Positions 10,138-20,559 of a stretch of DNA of 64,000 bases are shown here, in pieces. Within the stretch, counting starts at the first letter, position 1. Each line of letters opens with the position of its first letter. The translations under genes were made by a program, and so were the position numbers. The notes under the pieces are model-generated. The model made no database searches. It worked only from the letters and a program-made list of their open reading frames with translations, and was not told the origin of the DNA. The DNA comes from Plasmopara viticola (Eukaryota > Oomycota > Peronosporomycetes > Peronosporales > Peronosporaceae). Location of the stretch: positions 248,001 to 312,000 of the forward strand of contig MBPM02000066.1 of assembly GCA_001695595.3 (NCBI GenBank). The letters run 5' to 3'.

Positions 10138-13100
10138 TCAAATCACTCGTGCAGTGTGTTCTCTACGATAGTCAGTGAGCATATCGCCAAGCGTCGTCGT
10201 CGGTTCGTTCTTTTCTATCAGTTTCACGGCCTCGTGGATCTCGTTAAATATTTTCTCATTGCGCGCTAAATCATCAAAAATCTCGTTGAGCAACACAATG
10301 GCGTCGCCTTTCAAGGCTTCATCCTCCATTGCCAATTTAAGCTTCTTTAATACAATGCCGATTGTAAAGGTGCTCGTCATCAACGTGACCGAGTTGTAGT
10401 CGTTATAATCTGAACGACTTGGGCCAATGATTGAAGAAATGTAGCTCGTCCAAGCATCGATCAAATCAACGCGGTTTTGTGGTACATTATGCTTTAGAAT
10501 TTTCATCGGGTCAACTGCCTCGCCCGACTCGACCTTCCACGACATCGCCTCCACCTCTTCTTTAGCCGTCGCCTTAGTTAAGATGTCTGTTACTCCTTCA
10601 ACGGTGTGATACTTTTCTAAAAACACCACCACAGGATCTCTGACACGGTAGAGCTTGAGATTTCTGGATTTGCTAGAATCGAATACATACTTGACATAGG
10701 CTTTGAAGTTACGAGTTGTCACCACTTTAGCGTCTTTGAGACTGTCTTCTATCTCTCTGAGGATAGAGTCCGGGTGTCTCCCGGAAAGCCGCCAAAATTC
10801 TTCCATCTCTTTGCAAAGTCGTTCAGCGACTTTCTCCCAATCTGGATCGACTTTTGTCGCGAACATTGCTATATCCATCTTTTTCTCGCCAAAATAAACA
10901 ATTAACGTGGCGTAGAGCGATTTCGTCTCACTCGGGTTGGCCTTTTCAAACATACTCACGTAATCAAGCCACGCATAAATTTGCGGCGTCAGTACATGTT
11001 TCGGAACTGGAACAAACCACTTCAAGACATCAAACGGTGATTTTTTATTCTTCACCCAATGCTCCATCTGCATGAGCTGAACTGTCTTGGCAACATCCTT
11101 GTTCGTTTGATGGTGCGTAGCAGCTTCGATCACATGTGCCGCCTCCTTATCACCGAGGCAAGTAGAGAGGACGGCAATCAGACTCATTTGGTCCATCGGG
11201 TTTTCCTCGTTGTACTTGCTGATGTTAGCCTTATAAACAGCAAACGCACGGCCATCCGCAATTTCCTTCGTTCCGAACGTCCTCGTAATCATACCCCGTT
11301 TTGAAGGTCGACCACCATAACGTTGATAATTCTCGTACGTCTCCAAGAGTTTATTATAATTGGGAGGATTTTCCGTGTTCGAATGGAGCAACTTGACGAC
11401 TTCCTCATATGGCATCATGTTGTTGAACCAGTACCGTAACAACATGGCTTGCAATCGTTCAGCATCATCATTTTCTTTTTCAACTCCCTCAACGGCAAAC
11501 GTGGCCAACTTGATGTCGGAGAAATGGTCCCTTAACGGTCCGAGCGGATCAAACAACGACTCTAAAGGACGCTTGCTGTATACGTTCAGAAACTTTATGT
11601 ACCTGTAAATCATAGCCAAGCCTTGCGACTTGGGATCCAAGAGCTCAACGACTTGATTTGGGGTCATTCCAGCGTCCACCCAAAATTGCATCTGCTCGAT
11701 CTCGAGTTGTTTGGCAATTTTCGCTAGATCCGGTTTTACTTTTGCCGCTTCGATTACTGTTGATGCATCACGATGGCCCAAGCGGGCTGTGAGTGCTGCA
11801 AGCAAACTCAGCGGCTCCCTAGTGCGTGCCTTGTTGTAAAGGCGAACGTAAGCGTCGATGGCAGCAAGCACCGAGCCGTCGTGCAGGTTCAATTTAGCGT
11901 TTGTGGAGGTAAGCACATAAAGCATGTCCGACGTAATGTCCCCGGTATAATGCCCCAAACGGATGAATTCTGGTATAGAAAGCGAGCCAAGGTTTTTTTG
12001 AAAGTCACTGTACGTCTTTAGAAGAGAAACCAGCGAGTGCTTCTTCCCCATTTGATCGAGCTGCGCTTCGACCTCCTTAAGAGTCTTCATCTCCTCGAAC
12101 CAGCGCCAAACCAGCAAATTTTCTAATCGTTTGGCATTGACCAAATCTATTGGCGTTGCCTCTACGACAAACACGGCCAATTTGTCATCACTGAAATATT
12201 TTCTCAACGGTTTAAAGAAGTCAAATGCTGATCTTGGATCACGCAGTGTAAATCTGTCGTAAAATTCAACCCACTTATAGACCGAGGCCGGACTTTTGGA
12301 CTCAAAGTTCAATAACTTGGACACTTGGTCCGGAGTTTTTCCAGAGTCCACCCAGAACTGAATCTGCTCCGTCTCCAATTGCTTAGCGGTTTTTGCAAGA
12401 TCTGGTATTGCTTTTGCTGCTTCAATTACTGTCGACGCATCCTCATAACCGAGTCGGGCCGTGAGTGTTGGAAGCAGACTCAGTGGCTTGTCAGCGTTTA
12501 CCTCGTTGTAGACCCGGACATAAGCTTCAACGGCAGCGAGCACACGACTGTCGTACAGGTTTGCGTTCCCGGTGGAGGATGTGAGCACATTGACCTTATC
12601 AAGAGCAGTGGTGATCCTCGACGTAGAAGGAGAGCCAAGGTTCATGTGAAATTCGCTGTACGTTTTTAATAGACGGACAAAGAAGCGTTTCTTGTTCTCG
12701 TTTTGATCAAGGTTTGCTTTGATCTCTTCAGGAGTCTTCATTTCCTCAAACCAGCGCCACATCAGCATCTCCAAATATCGTTTGGCATTGTCCAACTTTT
12801 CCGAAGTTGCCATGATGACAAACATGGCCAGCTCGTCGTCACCAAAGTGTTTTCTTATTATTTCAAATGGGTCGATTGTCAGCTCTGGGTGACGCCGACT
12901 GAACAAGTTGCAAAATTTTACCCACTTGTAACCCAACGTCCGACTTTTAAATTCCAGCAGCTTGAGAACTTCTTCCGGAGTCTTTCCAGTGTCGATCCAA
13001 AACTGAATTTGCTCGGCCTCCAATACTTTGGCAATTTGCATCGTCTCGTCTATCCTCATGACACGGTCAATGATCGTCGATGCTTCGCGATCTCCATAGC

Positions 13101-14547
13101 GGACAGTAAGTGCCGCAAACAAGCTCAGTTTCTCAATGGGCTCAATTTTGTTCTGTTTAAAAATGATACTTTCAACCTCAGAAAACGCTGAGATGTACCA
13201 CTTCTCGTCTTTAAGGTCAGACCTAGTTTTGAGCCCACTATAAAACGAACTTTGCGATGGAGAAGCAAATTTGTTGTACAATTTTTTGTACCGCTTTAGG
13301 AGAGAGGCACAGTTGTATTCCTCGCCATCGAAATACTTGAAAGACTCCGATGCGAGAAGGGTCTCAAGTTGATCCGGAGTTTTCAGGCTGTTGAACCAGT
13401 GCCGCAAAAGACTAGCCTTCAACAGCTCGGCCGAGCCTTTTTCTAAGTCTGATTTGTTCGTAAGAAACTTTACTATCCTGATGTCGAAGTTGAGATTGGA
13501 GTGAGAGTACAAACTCTTCAATGTCTTGATCGGATCCAACGACGTCTCTTTTTCATGCTTGCTTAATTTCTTGATAAATTTTAGCCACCTGCTGATCATA
13601 GCCGTCTCAGACGATTCTAGAAATGGCGACCCGATTCTCAACAGCCGGGCAACCTCGTCCGGTGTTTTACGAGCGTTCACCCAGTATTTGATCTGCCTTT
13701 TCTCAAGATCCTTTGCCAATTTTGCCATACCTTCAGAAGCTGGGACCAACTTGGCGGTATCAATCATCTGCGCCACGCGAAAATCGCCAAAGCAAACGGT
13801 GAGTGCCGCCAGCAAACTCAGTCGCTCAGTCGGATGCTTCCTATTGTAAATACCGACGTATGTATCGTAAGCAGCGAGTAACTTGCCGTTGTACAGATCT
13901 TCTTCCCTAACATCCGAAGTGAGCAGTTTCAACATGTCAGCTGTACTTGACTCCTCCCCAAGCCAGTCCCTCAGTACATCCCTCTGCTTTTTAAAGTTTA
14001 GGTGATCGAGCAGTTTCTTGTACTTGTCCCACTCCGAATGAACGGCTTTCATCGCGTCGACAACTGCTGGCGCCGAGTGATCTGGCTCAGTCTCAAGTAA
14101 ATTAAGATAGTCTCGCAGCGGCTGGGCCTTTTCGGTGGCAGCGTCTAAGTAGTTTGTGTTTCCCGAGAGCAAAAGAAGTGCTTTGTGCACTTTATCCTTG
14201 ATGCCCACAGAAAACGGGATCTCACTTGCCTTAGCTTCAAGACTTAAGTCAGGGGCGAGGTTTTTCAATACATTCACCTTGTTGACGACACCCATGACGG
14301 GATCAATGTCATCAGTTAGAACTTCTTTCATATCAGCCGACCATTTGGAGAGATTTATCATCCTCGCTTCGTTGTTGACACCCACAAGAGCTCTTAGAAA
14401 CCTCTTGGCATCATGTCGATTCTTCATTGTAAAAGGTGGCAGCTGATGGACATTGAGTACCGCCTTGTATGACGTTGCAGTTGAAATAGCTTGAACGTTT
14501 TCCATTAGAAGAACGGCATTTAGTATTGTGGCGGGTTGAAGGCGCAT
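10138..14547 (-). CDS. Giant RXLR-LWY tandem-repeat effector, paralogue 2
   Basis: Intact single-exon ORF of 1,469 residues, collinear with paralogue 1. The N-terminal 22 residues (TILNAVLLMENVQAISTA) form a weak signal-like segment. RFLR is at 49-52 and NEAR, an EER variant, around 59-62. About eleven W modules follow in the same alternating spacing, for example FWIDTGKTPEEV, RWFEEMKTPEEI, FWVDSGKTPDQV and FWVDAGMTPNQV. Residues of about 715-1051 (nt 11395-12405) are nearly identical to paralogue 1, whereas flanking parts, including the C-terminal quarter, differ substantially. That patchiness points to gene conversion or recombination. The start codon sits in a CGCCATG context shared with paralogues 3 and 4. 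The role (intracellular host-directed effector) is inferred from the family. Confidence 0.85.
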   Translation of the reverse strand: MRLQPATILNAVLLMENVQAISTATSYKAVLNVHQLPPFTMKNRHDAKRFLRALVGVNNEARMINLSKWSADMKEVLTDDIDPVMGVVNKVNVLKNLAPDLSLEAKASEIPFSVGIKDKVHKALLLLSGNTNYLDAATEKAQPLRDYLNLLETEPDHSAPAVVDAMKAVHSEWDKYKKLLDHLNFKKQRDVLRDWLGEESSTADMLKLLTSDVREEDLYNGKLLAAYDTYVGIYNRKHPTERLSLLAALTVCFGDFRVAQMIDTAKLVPASEGMAKLAKDLEKRQIKYWVNARKTPDEVARLLRIGSPFLESSETAMISRWLKFIKKLSKHEKETSLDPIKTLKSLYSHSNLNFDIRIVKFLTNKSDLEKGSAELLKASLLRHWFNSLKTPDQLETLLASESFKYFDGEEYNCASLLKRYKKLYNKFASPSQSSFYSGLKTRSDLKDEKWYISAFSEVESIIFKQNKIEPIEKLSLFAALTVRYGDREASTIIDRVMRIDETMQIAKVLEAEQIQFWIDTGKTPEEVLKLLEFKSRTLGYKWVKFCNLFSRRHPELTIDPFEIIRKHFGDDELAMFVIMATSEKLDNAKRYLEMLMWRWFEEMKTPEEIKANLDQNENKKRFFVRLLKTYSEFHMNLGSPSTSRITTALDKVNVLTSSTGNANLYDSRVLAAVEAYVRVYNEVNADKPLSLLPTLTARLGYEDASTVIEAAKAIPDLAKTAKQLETEQIQFWVDSGKTPDQVSKLLNFESKSPASVYKWVEFYDRFTLRDPRSAFDFFKPLRKYFSDDKLAVFVVEATPIDLVNAKRLENLLVWRWFEEMKTLKEVEAQLDQMGKKHSLVSLLKTYSDFQKNLGSLSIPEFIRLGHYTGDITSDMLYVLTSTNAKLNLHDGSVLAAIDAYVRLYNKARTREPLSLLAALTARLGHRDASTVIEAAKVKPDLAKIAKQLEIEQMQFWVDAGMTPNQVVELLDPKSQGLAMIYRYIKFLNVYSKRPLESLFDPLGPLRDHFSDIKLATFAVEGVEKENDDAERLQAMLLRYWFNNMMPYEEVVKLLHSNTENPPNYNKLLETYENYQRYGGRPSKRGMITRTFGTKEIADGRAFAVYKANISKYNEENPMDQMSLIAVLSTCLGDKEAAHVIEAATHHQTNKDVAKTVQLMQMEHWVKNKKSPFDVLKWFVPVPKHVLTPQIYAWLDYVSMFEKANPSETKSLYATLIVYFGEKKMDIAMFATKVDPDWEKVAERLCKEMEEFWRLSGRHPDSILREIEDSLKDAKVVTTRNFKAYVKYVFDSSKSRNLKLYRVRDPVVVFLEKYHTVEGVTDILTKATAKEEVEAMSWKVESGEAVDPMKILKHNVPQNRVDLIDAWTSYISSIIGPSRSDYNDYNSVTLMTSTFTIGIVLKKLKLAMEDEALKGDAIVLLNEIFDDLARNEKIFNEIHEAVKLIEKNEPTTTLGDMLTDYRREHTARVI

Positions 14548-14597
14548 GGCGGAACTTGAGGAGAAGGAGAAATATTTGGTTATTCACCGATTAACGT

Positions 14598-14685
14598 TTG
14601 ATTGGCTTTCATAAGCTTTACAAAACCGGTAATGATTTACTGCTTTCAACATATCAGTACGGAGATATCGGTATTATTTAAATCG
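14598..14685 (-). promoter_or_regulatory. Shared CCAAT-type promoter block of effector gene 2
   Basis: On the minus strand GCCAATCAA (14598-14606 on plus) lies about 52-59 nt before the ATG at 14547. Further upstream are TACCGG and CTGATATGTTG-like words, which align with CTGATATGTTTG upstream of gene 3 and CGGTATGTTTG upstream of gene 1. Confidence 0.5.
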
Positions 14686-14946
14686 AGACGATCAAGGCGT
14701 AGATTTGCGTTGCTTGTCAGCCAAAATTTCCGCAAATGACAACGAAATGGTTTTCCAAAGATCAATTGCAGCAGTCGGCCGGATCAAAGAATTTGCCACG
14801 CATTGCTTTATTAAGGCTGCAATAAGCAAAGCAGATCCGGCAATGGCACGGCAACGACGGTCGTTGGACTTCTCGTTTCCAAGACATTCTAGAAACCTTT
14901 TTAAATTACCACTGGGATAATCAAATCACACTTAAATAAGAATGAG

Positions 14947-15088
14947 AATTGAGTTTTTATAGACCTGGTCCAGCAAGTGCCTCCATAACGTGCTATTTAG
15001 TAAAGAAGTATGGATAAAGGGTGATTCCAATCGATGCAAACGCTTATACTTTGAAACGAAAATGAAATCAAGGACACAATTGAGATCT
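14947..15088 (+). repeat. Diverged repeat pair, copy 1
   Basis: GAGTTTTTATAGACCTG, AGTAAAGAAGTAT.GATAAAGG and ATGAAATCAAGGACACAATT occur here. In the same order and with similar spacing, GATTTTAACAGACCTG, AGTAAAGCAGTATTGCTAAAGG and ATGAAGGACACAATT occur at 18812-18968. The two are old, diverged copies of one sequence of unknown type. Confidence 0.45.
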
Positions 15089-15163
15089 TAAAAATTGCAA
15101 AACTATAACAAACAACTCACCGCGAATATAAATTCCATCCAGATCTACTCGGTTTTGTTAACG

Positions 15164-16232
15164 AAGCTAACATCGACAAGTTTAACATGGAGAACCCAAT
15201 GGACCAAATGAGTATGGAAGCCGTCCTCACCGCTCGCTTCGGGGACCAGATGGCGGAACAGGTGATCATAGCGGCCACGCACTATCAACGAACAAGGGAA
15301 TTGCTAGAGAAGTTCAGCGCATGCTGATGAAGCAAAGGGTCAAGAATAAGAAAACACAATTTAACGTTTTGTTCCAGATCCAGAGAATTTCTTTCCGACG
15401 CAAATGCATGCGTAGTGTGAATACGCGGATCACCTTGAAAAGGCAAATTCGAGTGAGGCAAAATTGCTCTGCGCCATGTTAATTCATCAAAGTGGCGATA
15501 AACAGAAATGACAGATATAGCAATGTTTGCGACAAAAGTCGATCCAGATTGGGAGAAAGTCGCTAAATGAATTTGCAACTTAATGGAACAATAATGGCGG
15601 AATTCCAATAGACTCCCGATCTCTATACTTAGAGTGATGGAAGTCAGTCTCAAAGATGCAAAAGTGTTGACAGCCAGGAACTTTCAAGCTTATGTCAGGT
15701 ACCTGTTTGATCATATCAAATTCAGCGATTACAGACTCTACCGCGTTAGAAAATCTGTGTTAGTAGATTACATGAATTATGACAATATGAAAGCTCTAAC
15801 GTATTTGCTTATCAAGGCGAAAGTTAAAACAGAGGTGGGATTGATGTCGTGGAAAGTCAAATCCGGCATGGCGATTGATCTATGAAGCTTATTTTAAGTC
15901 AAAAAGAAATTGACTTGATCGATATTTGGATGAGCTACATTCCTACGGTCATTGGCCCAAGTCGCTCAGATTATGACGGCTACGATGCAATTACGTTGAT
16001 GACGAGCACCTATTCAGCAACAGGTCCGCTTCGATTGGCAATGAAGGATTAATCACTGAACGGGAGCGCCATAGTGTTGCTTCACGAGATAGTCCACGGC
16101 TCTGCGTTTGGTGAAAATTTTATGAACGCTGTCCAAACGATCATAGTATAGGTAATGAAAAATGATCTGACGAAGACACTTTTTAATATATTCGCTGACT
16201 TTCGTGAAGAATACAACGCACGAATAACTTGA
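15164..16232 (+). pseudogene. Truncated, broken C-terminal copy of the LWY effector
   Basis: Matches only the last 365 or so residues of the intact paralogues (NPMDQMSM...AVLTARFGD to the C-terminus). Frameshifts and stops are numerous: one soon after the ATHYQ equivalent near 15290, a stop after EKVAK near 15567, another after GMAIDL at 15883-15885, one after LRLAMKD near 16050, and one near 16148. The longest open piece is 15634-15885, whose DYRLYRVR and later ITLMTSTY are closest to paralogue 3. No signal peptide, RFLR or LWY core remains. Its left edge falls in unrelated sequence, so the copy was 5'-truncated. The 3' flank is retained. Confidence 0.85.
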
Positions 16233-16257
16233 AAAATATAGGCATTCCATTAAAAGA

Positions 16258-16372
16258 ATAAAAATCTCTTTGGTACTCGGAGGCCGCTGATTGTGACACG
16301 GCAGCTTGTCGCCCTTCTTGGCGGTTGCCTAATTCGAAATATGGCCACTTCAGTACGCTCACGGTAGCAACA
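16258..16372 (+). repeat. Conserved 3' flank of the effector duplication unit (pseudogene)
   Basis: AAAATCTCTTTGGTAC, GGAGGCCGCTGATTG, GGCAGCTTGTCGCCC and TGGCCACTTCAGTACGCTC follow the broken copy. They match the gene 3 flank at its start and the gene 4 flank over the whole length, confirming a common duplication unit. Confidence 0.6.
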
Positions 16373-18811
16373 ATTAGAAAATTTTGTGAGTTCTACATCG
16401 CCTGAATCGACTTGAAAGAATGGTGTTGCATGCTGTGCACCAAGCGATACCTACAATTGAATTAGTAGCACCAGAGTAGCATGCACCGGGACAGAAATTA
16501 AACCTTCCAAATCTTCATATGCTTGTCACAGTCTATGGGCAATCACTTTTCATTTGTAACCAATCCGATCAGGTTTCATCTTCCGCCCATTCGTCGGCTC
16601 TATTCCCGTCACTCTTACTTCGATAAGTTGAAGCTGCATAACTAACAAGAAAATTATGCCTGCAAACCGATTTAGCTTATTAAAAAAAGCTATGTAGCCT
16701 TTCATCGATTGACCATCTAAGTATGCAGTCTTGGATGGATACTGGAAATGATCCCAAACCAAGCTATTGGGCTCACGGATCACAAGTCTCGAGACAACTT
16801 TTAGTCAAACTAGGATCAGAGATAGCTGTCAAAATATTTTTGAGCTGAGATTTTTGAATAAAAAACCAGCACTTTTTTTTATTTAGTTGATTTAATCAAA
16901 GTGTCGAGAGTGTCAAGAGGGAGCTACTTATCCAAAAAACTGACTTGAATGGTAAGACGTCAAGTGCCCTGCCAATTAAACTAATTAGCTAATCGCAGAA
17001 TTTGATGGTGCGAGGCGTCATTGCGCCCAATATAGACTTAAAGTTGGTCATAGAGCATGCTGAGAAGCAATTAGGAGCGGTCAAATACTTCCTCCGAAAA
17101 AGATGTTCATGCTTGATCATTGTAGTTTCGCCGGTGTTGAAAAGTCTTCTCCTCGTATTGCATTCTATGCAGTCTTGTTGTTGCCACTCGTACGTAGGCG
17201 TCACGAGTATCCATTTGGTTGCTCACACATAATGCCTTTTGAAGATCATTTTTGTTGCCGCAATAGCGTACTGTGTAGCTTTCTTGACGCTGTCCACGCA
17301 TACTACGAAAGTGTAGGACGTCGCTTTAAGCAAAAACTATTAGCAGTAATGATTGCCGTCTTTTTTCTGATGCTTCGAAAAGCAATAATACTATTTGTCT
17401 TTAGTGGAATTTATCCGTCCCTTTTTATTGGGGCTTGACAAAATCTTTAAAGTGGTGGAATCTAATACGTTGGAGTTGTACAATTAAATTTGACTTTTCT
17501 TGGAGTCGAGAAGAAGCTATTAATTTCAATTAAATGATGGCTATGATAAAAAGCGCTGCACAGTTTGTGTGTATCGTCGAGCAGGAGTATTTTCGGGTGA
17601 AGACTTACCTATAAAGGCTCAATAGAGTGCGCTCTGGAATTCGCTCAGCTAATTGCCGTTTACAATTAAAATGGAGGTCATGCTTTTTGTGTATTAAACC
17701 TGTTATTGAATGAACGTGTAGGCAATACAAATAAAGACTCGGTGACAAAAACGTCATTTTTCAACGAGGTCAATGAGTGACCCGCGCAAGTCCAAATTCC
17801 ACAGCTGTCGACCTTTGAAAATCGCGTCTGCTGGTGAAATACTAATTCTACGAAGCGTAAACTAATCTCGACAACTTGAGCAACCAAATGTGTTTTTTAT
17901 AGCTAGCTACGAAGACAGGACACACATGAATACAGCTTAATGAATGTGCTAGAGTTACGAGGCCACGATTGACTGTTAGGGCTGGCTACTAAGTCTTGAA
18001 AAATTTTAAGCAGCAAGGAAAAGATGCTAAGTAAGAGCAAATGGTTGCATTAAGTAAATCTTTAACTAATGAATAGCTTTGAGCGACATTAGACGATGCA
18101 AGTTATTGGCTACTGAATTCGTGCATTTGCTCAAGGTGCTTTGGTTGCACTTTATTTGCGTGAGTGTGGCGTATTGCTACCAGCTGGCTGTAAGAACGAG
18201 GTGTGCCTGCGAGAGAAACTTACTTGAAGCGAAAGCGTTTTTGTTGATTAATGTCCATTTTTTAAGGCTCGAATGCGCCCTCTTAGAGGCAACATAGCTA
18301 TTATTAGTAGACACAAGCGTCTACAGGCAAATTAAGTCGAAGTCTCAGAGTTGGCCATACAAACATATCATAGCGGAGACGTAATCAGCACGTCGTATGC
18401 AACGACTTAATCTACGTGCGCTAACTGCGAAATGAGTATACACAATTAAATGAGTTATTTGGTTCGTTGGGTATATACAAAAAAACGTTTTTTGGAACTC
18501 GTCAAGCAAGCTTTTTTTTTTAATGAATGCCAAGAAGTTCCAAACTAACGAGACACTATCAACTACATCAAAGTGTAGCGATATTATCGACAGCGCTTTC
18601 TTTAGCTTACAACCAGGGTGAGAGCCTTTATTCTCTTAACACCTCTCGCGACATCAATGCTGCATTCAATATGCAGAAATTAGGTGACAGCTTTCAGACA
18701 CGACAATCTTGCGTGGAGATATTGCAGCTCTTGGCTCACAAAGGACGGTCTTCTGTAATTATTTATAGACTGCGTACTAGGCTTGCATGCAAAATTCCAC
18801 AATAAGCTCAA
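16373..18811. other. Intergenic, no supported gene
   Basis: Contains several ORFs of 60-111 codons on both strands (the longest at 17103-17438 plus), none with a recognisable domain or a conserved counterpart in the window. Base composition is AT-rich throughout. I see nothing to annotate. Confidence 0.45.
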
Positions 18812-18968
18812 GCTTGATTTTAACAGACCTGCTTCTACAAGAGCCTTGGTCATGTTTAGCTAAGTGCCGAGTAGTAAAGCAGTATTGCTAAAGGGATTTT
18901 TTTGTTCACAAACACATTCAGCCTCTACTTTAACCAAACGAGAAATGAAGGACACAATTACGATTGCG
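18812..18968 (+). repeat. Diverged repeat pair, copy 2
   Basis: Partner of 14947-15088, with the same word order. No coding capacity is shared between the two, so a non-coding mobile relic is the likeliest explanation. Confidence 0.45.
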
Positions 18969-19477
18969 ACAAAATTTGGTTGTCTCTTCCTGCTGACTGA
19001 ATTGAGCTACAGCTACCCGACACAGACAAGCTCAGAGATCCATTATTGTGAAAGTGATGAATGGCATCACTATTTAAGGACATGACACTCGACAAAAGGA
19101 AGCATGTTGCATCTGTGCACTTTAAATCGATCCGAAACGTATTTTGGAAGCAAGAATGCGGTCACCTTGCATCCGTTAAGTGTTCATTGTCTAGTAGTCA
19201 CTTGCGGGCCAGTTCGATCAGCTGCAGGTTTTTATGATGTGCCACCTTGAGCATTCCCCTTTGTTAAAGAGGAGTCAGCACAAACTTGCGTATTGTTACA
19301 GTCATGAATTTAACTTTTTTCATTTTCATACCATGCTCGATCTTGAAAACGATTGGCCTTTGCCGAAAAAAGCAATTTGTTGTTCGCGCATCCTTTAAAC
19401 TGGGGCCTCTTCCAGCAGCTTTTTGCGCTAATACTCTCATCAAAAACGAGCCTATGGTTCGAGTGGTAAGTTTCCTC

Positions 19478-19921
19478 ACCGAGAGATATTAGGCTCGATA
19501 TCATTAGTATGCAAATACTAGTGACGCCAGAGATACGTCACTATTGTAGACGAATCATCTCATCTTAAAGTATGGCTGCCCTATCGACCTGCACCCAAAT
19601 AGGTGCGTAACAGTTAAGCGGGATGGACGTTAGACCGAGAGATATTTGGCCTGATATCATTAGTATGCGGCCAGAGATACGTCACTATTGTAGACGAATC
19701 ATCTCATCCAAAAGTATGGCTGCCCTATCGACCTGCACCCAAATAGGTGCGTAACAGTTGAGCGGGATGGACGTTAGACCGAGAGATATTGGGCTCGATA
19801 TCATTAGTCTGCGGCCAGAGATACGTCACTATTGTAGACGAATCATCAATTCCAAAAGTATGGCTGCCCTATCGACCTGCACCCAAATAGGCGCGTAACA
19901 GTTGAGCGGGATGGACGTTCT
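19478..19921 (+). repeat. Three-copy tandem repeat, unit 143-156 bp
   Basis: Units start at 19478, 19634 and 19778, each opening ACCGAGAGATATT and closing GCGGGATGGACGTT. Internal landmarks are GCTCGATATCATTAGT, AGAGATACGTCACTATTGTAG and CGACCTGCACCCAAATAGG. Unit 1 is longer because of a 13-bp difference after TATGC, where AGTGACG pairs with CGTCACT downstream. Copies differ at only a few positions, so the amplification is recent. It could be a tandem remnant of an LTR or simply a minisatellite-like array. Confidence 0.8.
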
Positions 19922-20447
19922 ACCAACCAAAAATGCGGTAGGCAAGGTACCAGAACGAGTCGGATGGCTACCAGCATCCGGCACTAAAGACAATTTTGTC
20001 TTAGCGTGTGAGTTTTGGTAGCTTAAGTGTCTGCTCATAATTTTTATTTTCTCAAATTTACGTTAAGAAGCGCGCCGTCTTTTAAACAAGTTTTATTAAA
20101 AAGAAATGATTCTATAATTCTTCTACGTAGATACTGACGGTATATATCAATTTGATCAAGCAGCGTATACCGCATCACTGATTTCCGGTCGAATCCTGAA
20201 AACAAAAGCGTATTTTTGTGTTCTTCCCTTCCCTTTTACTATCTCATAATTTGAAAACGAAGAAGGCTACGACCGTGCCATCATCGGGTCCACCTGGGTC
20301 TTGCAGCATTAATGGAACAATGCCTGGCAAGTCCCTCAATCAGGTCGGCAGTTTTAATATGATCGGTAAAGCTAATTTGTTTTCAAATAACAGTAGTTTT
20401 GGCTGACGTGCAACAAATTGCCTAGTGTCGATTTTTAATATCTTATA
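19922..20447. other. Intergenic, nothing supportable
   Basis: Between the tandem array and the gene 3 promoter. A 62-codon ORF at 20218-20406 has no recognisable motif. Confidence 0.4.
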
Positions 20448-20517
20448 CTGATATGTTTGTATCAGTAAGTCTATACCGATTTATAGCGATTTTATCAGCC
20501 AATCAAGTTTTGATTGG
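20448..20517 (+). promoter_or_regulatory. Shared promoter block of effector gene 3, with CCAATCAA palindrome
   Basis: CTGATATGTTTG, CTATACCGATTT and GCCAATCAA precede the ATG at 20560 by 112-54 nt. The CCAAT box is duplicated in inverted orientation: CCAATCAA (20499-20506), a 3-nt spacer, then TTGATTGG (20510-20517). The other paralogues keep only the first half. Confidence 0.5.
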
Positions 20518-20559
20518 ATCTGGCTGGTGGACATCTGAATCTTCTACCTAAATCACGCC

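Noticed and set aside
12325..13191. Long antisense ORFs within the effector genes (for example 12325-12669, 12703-13191)
   Set aside because: Codon-bias shadows of the coding strand; they recur at equivalent positions in all paralogues.
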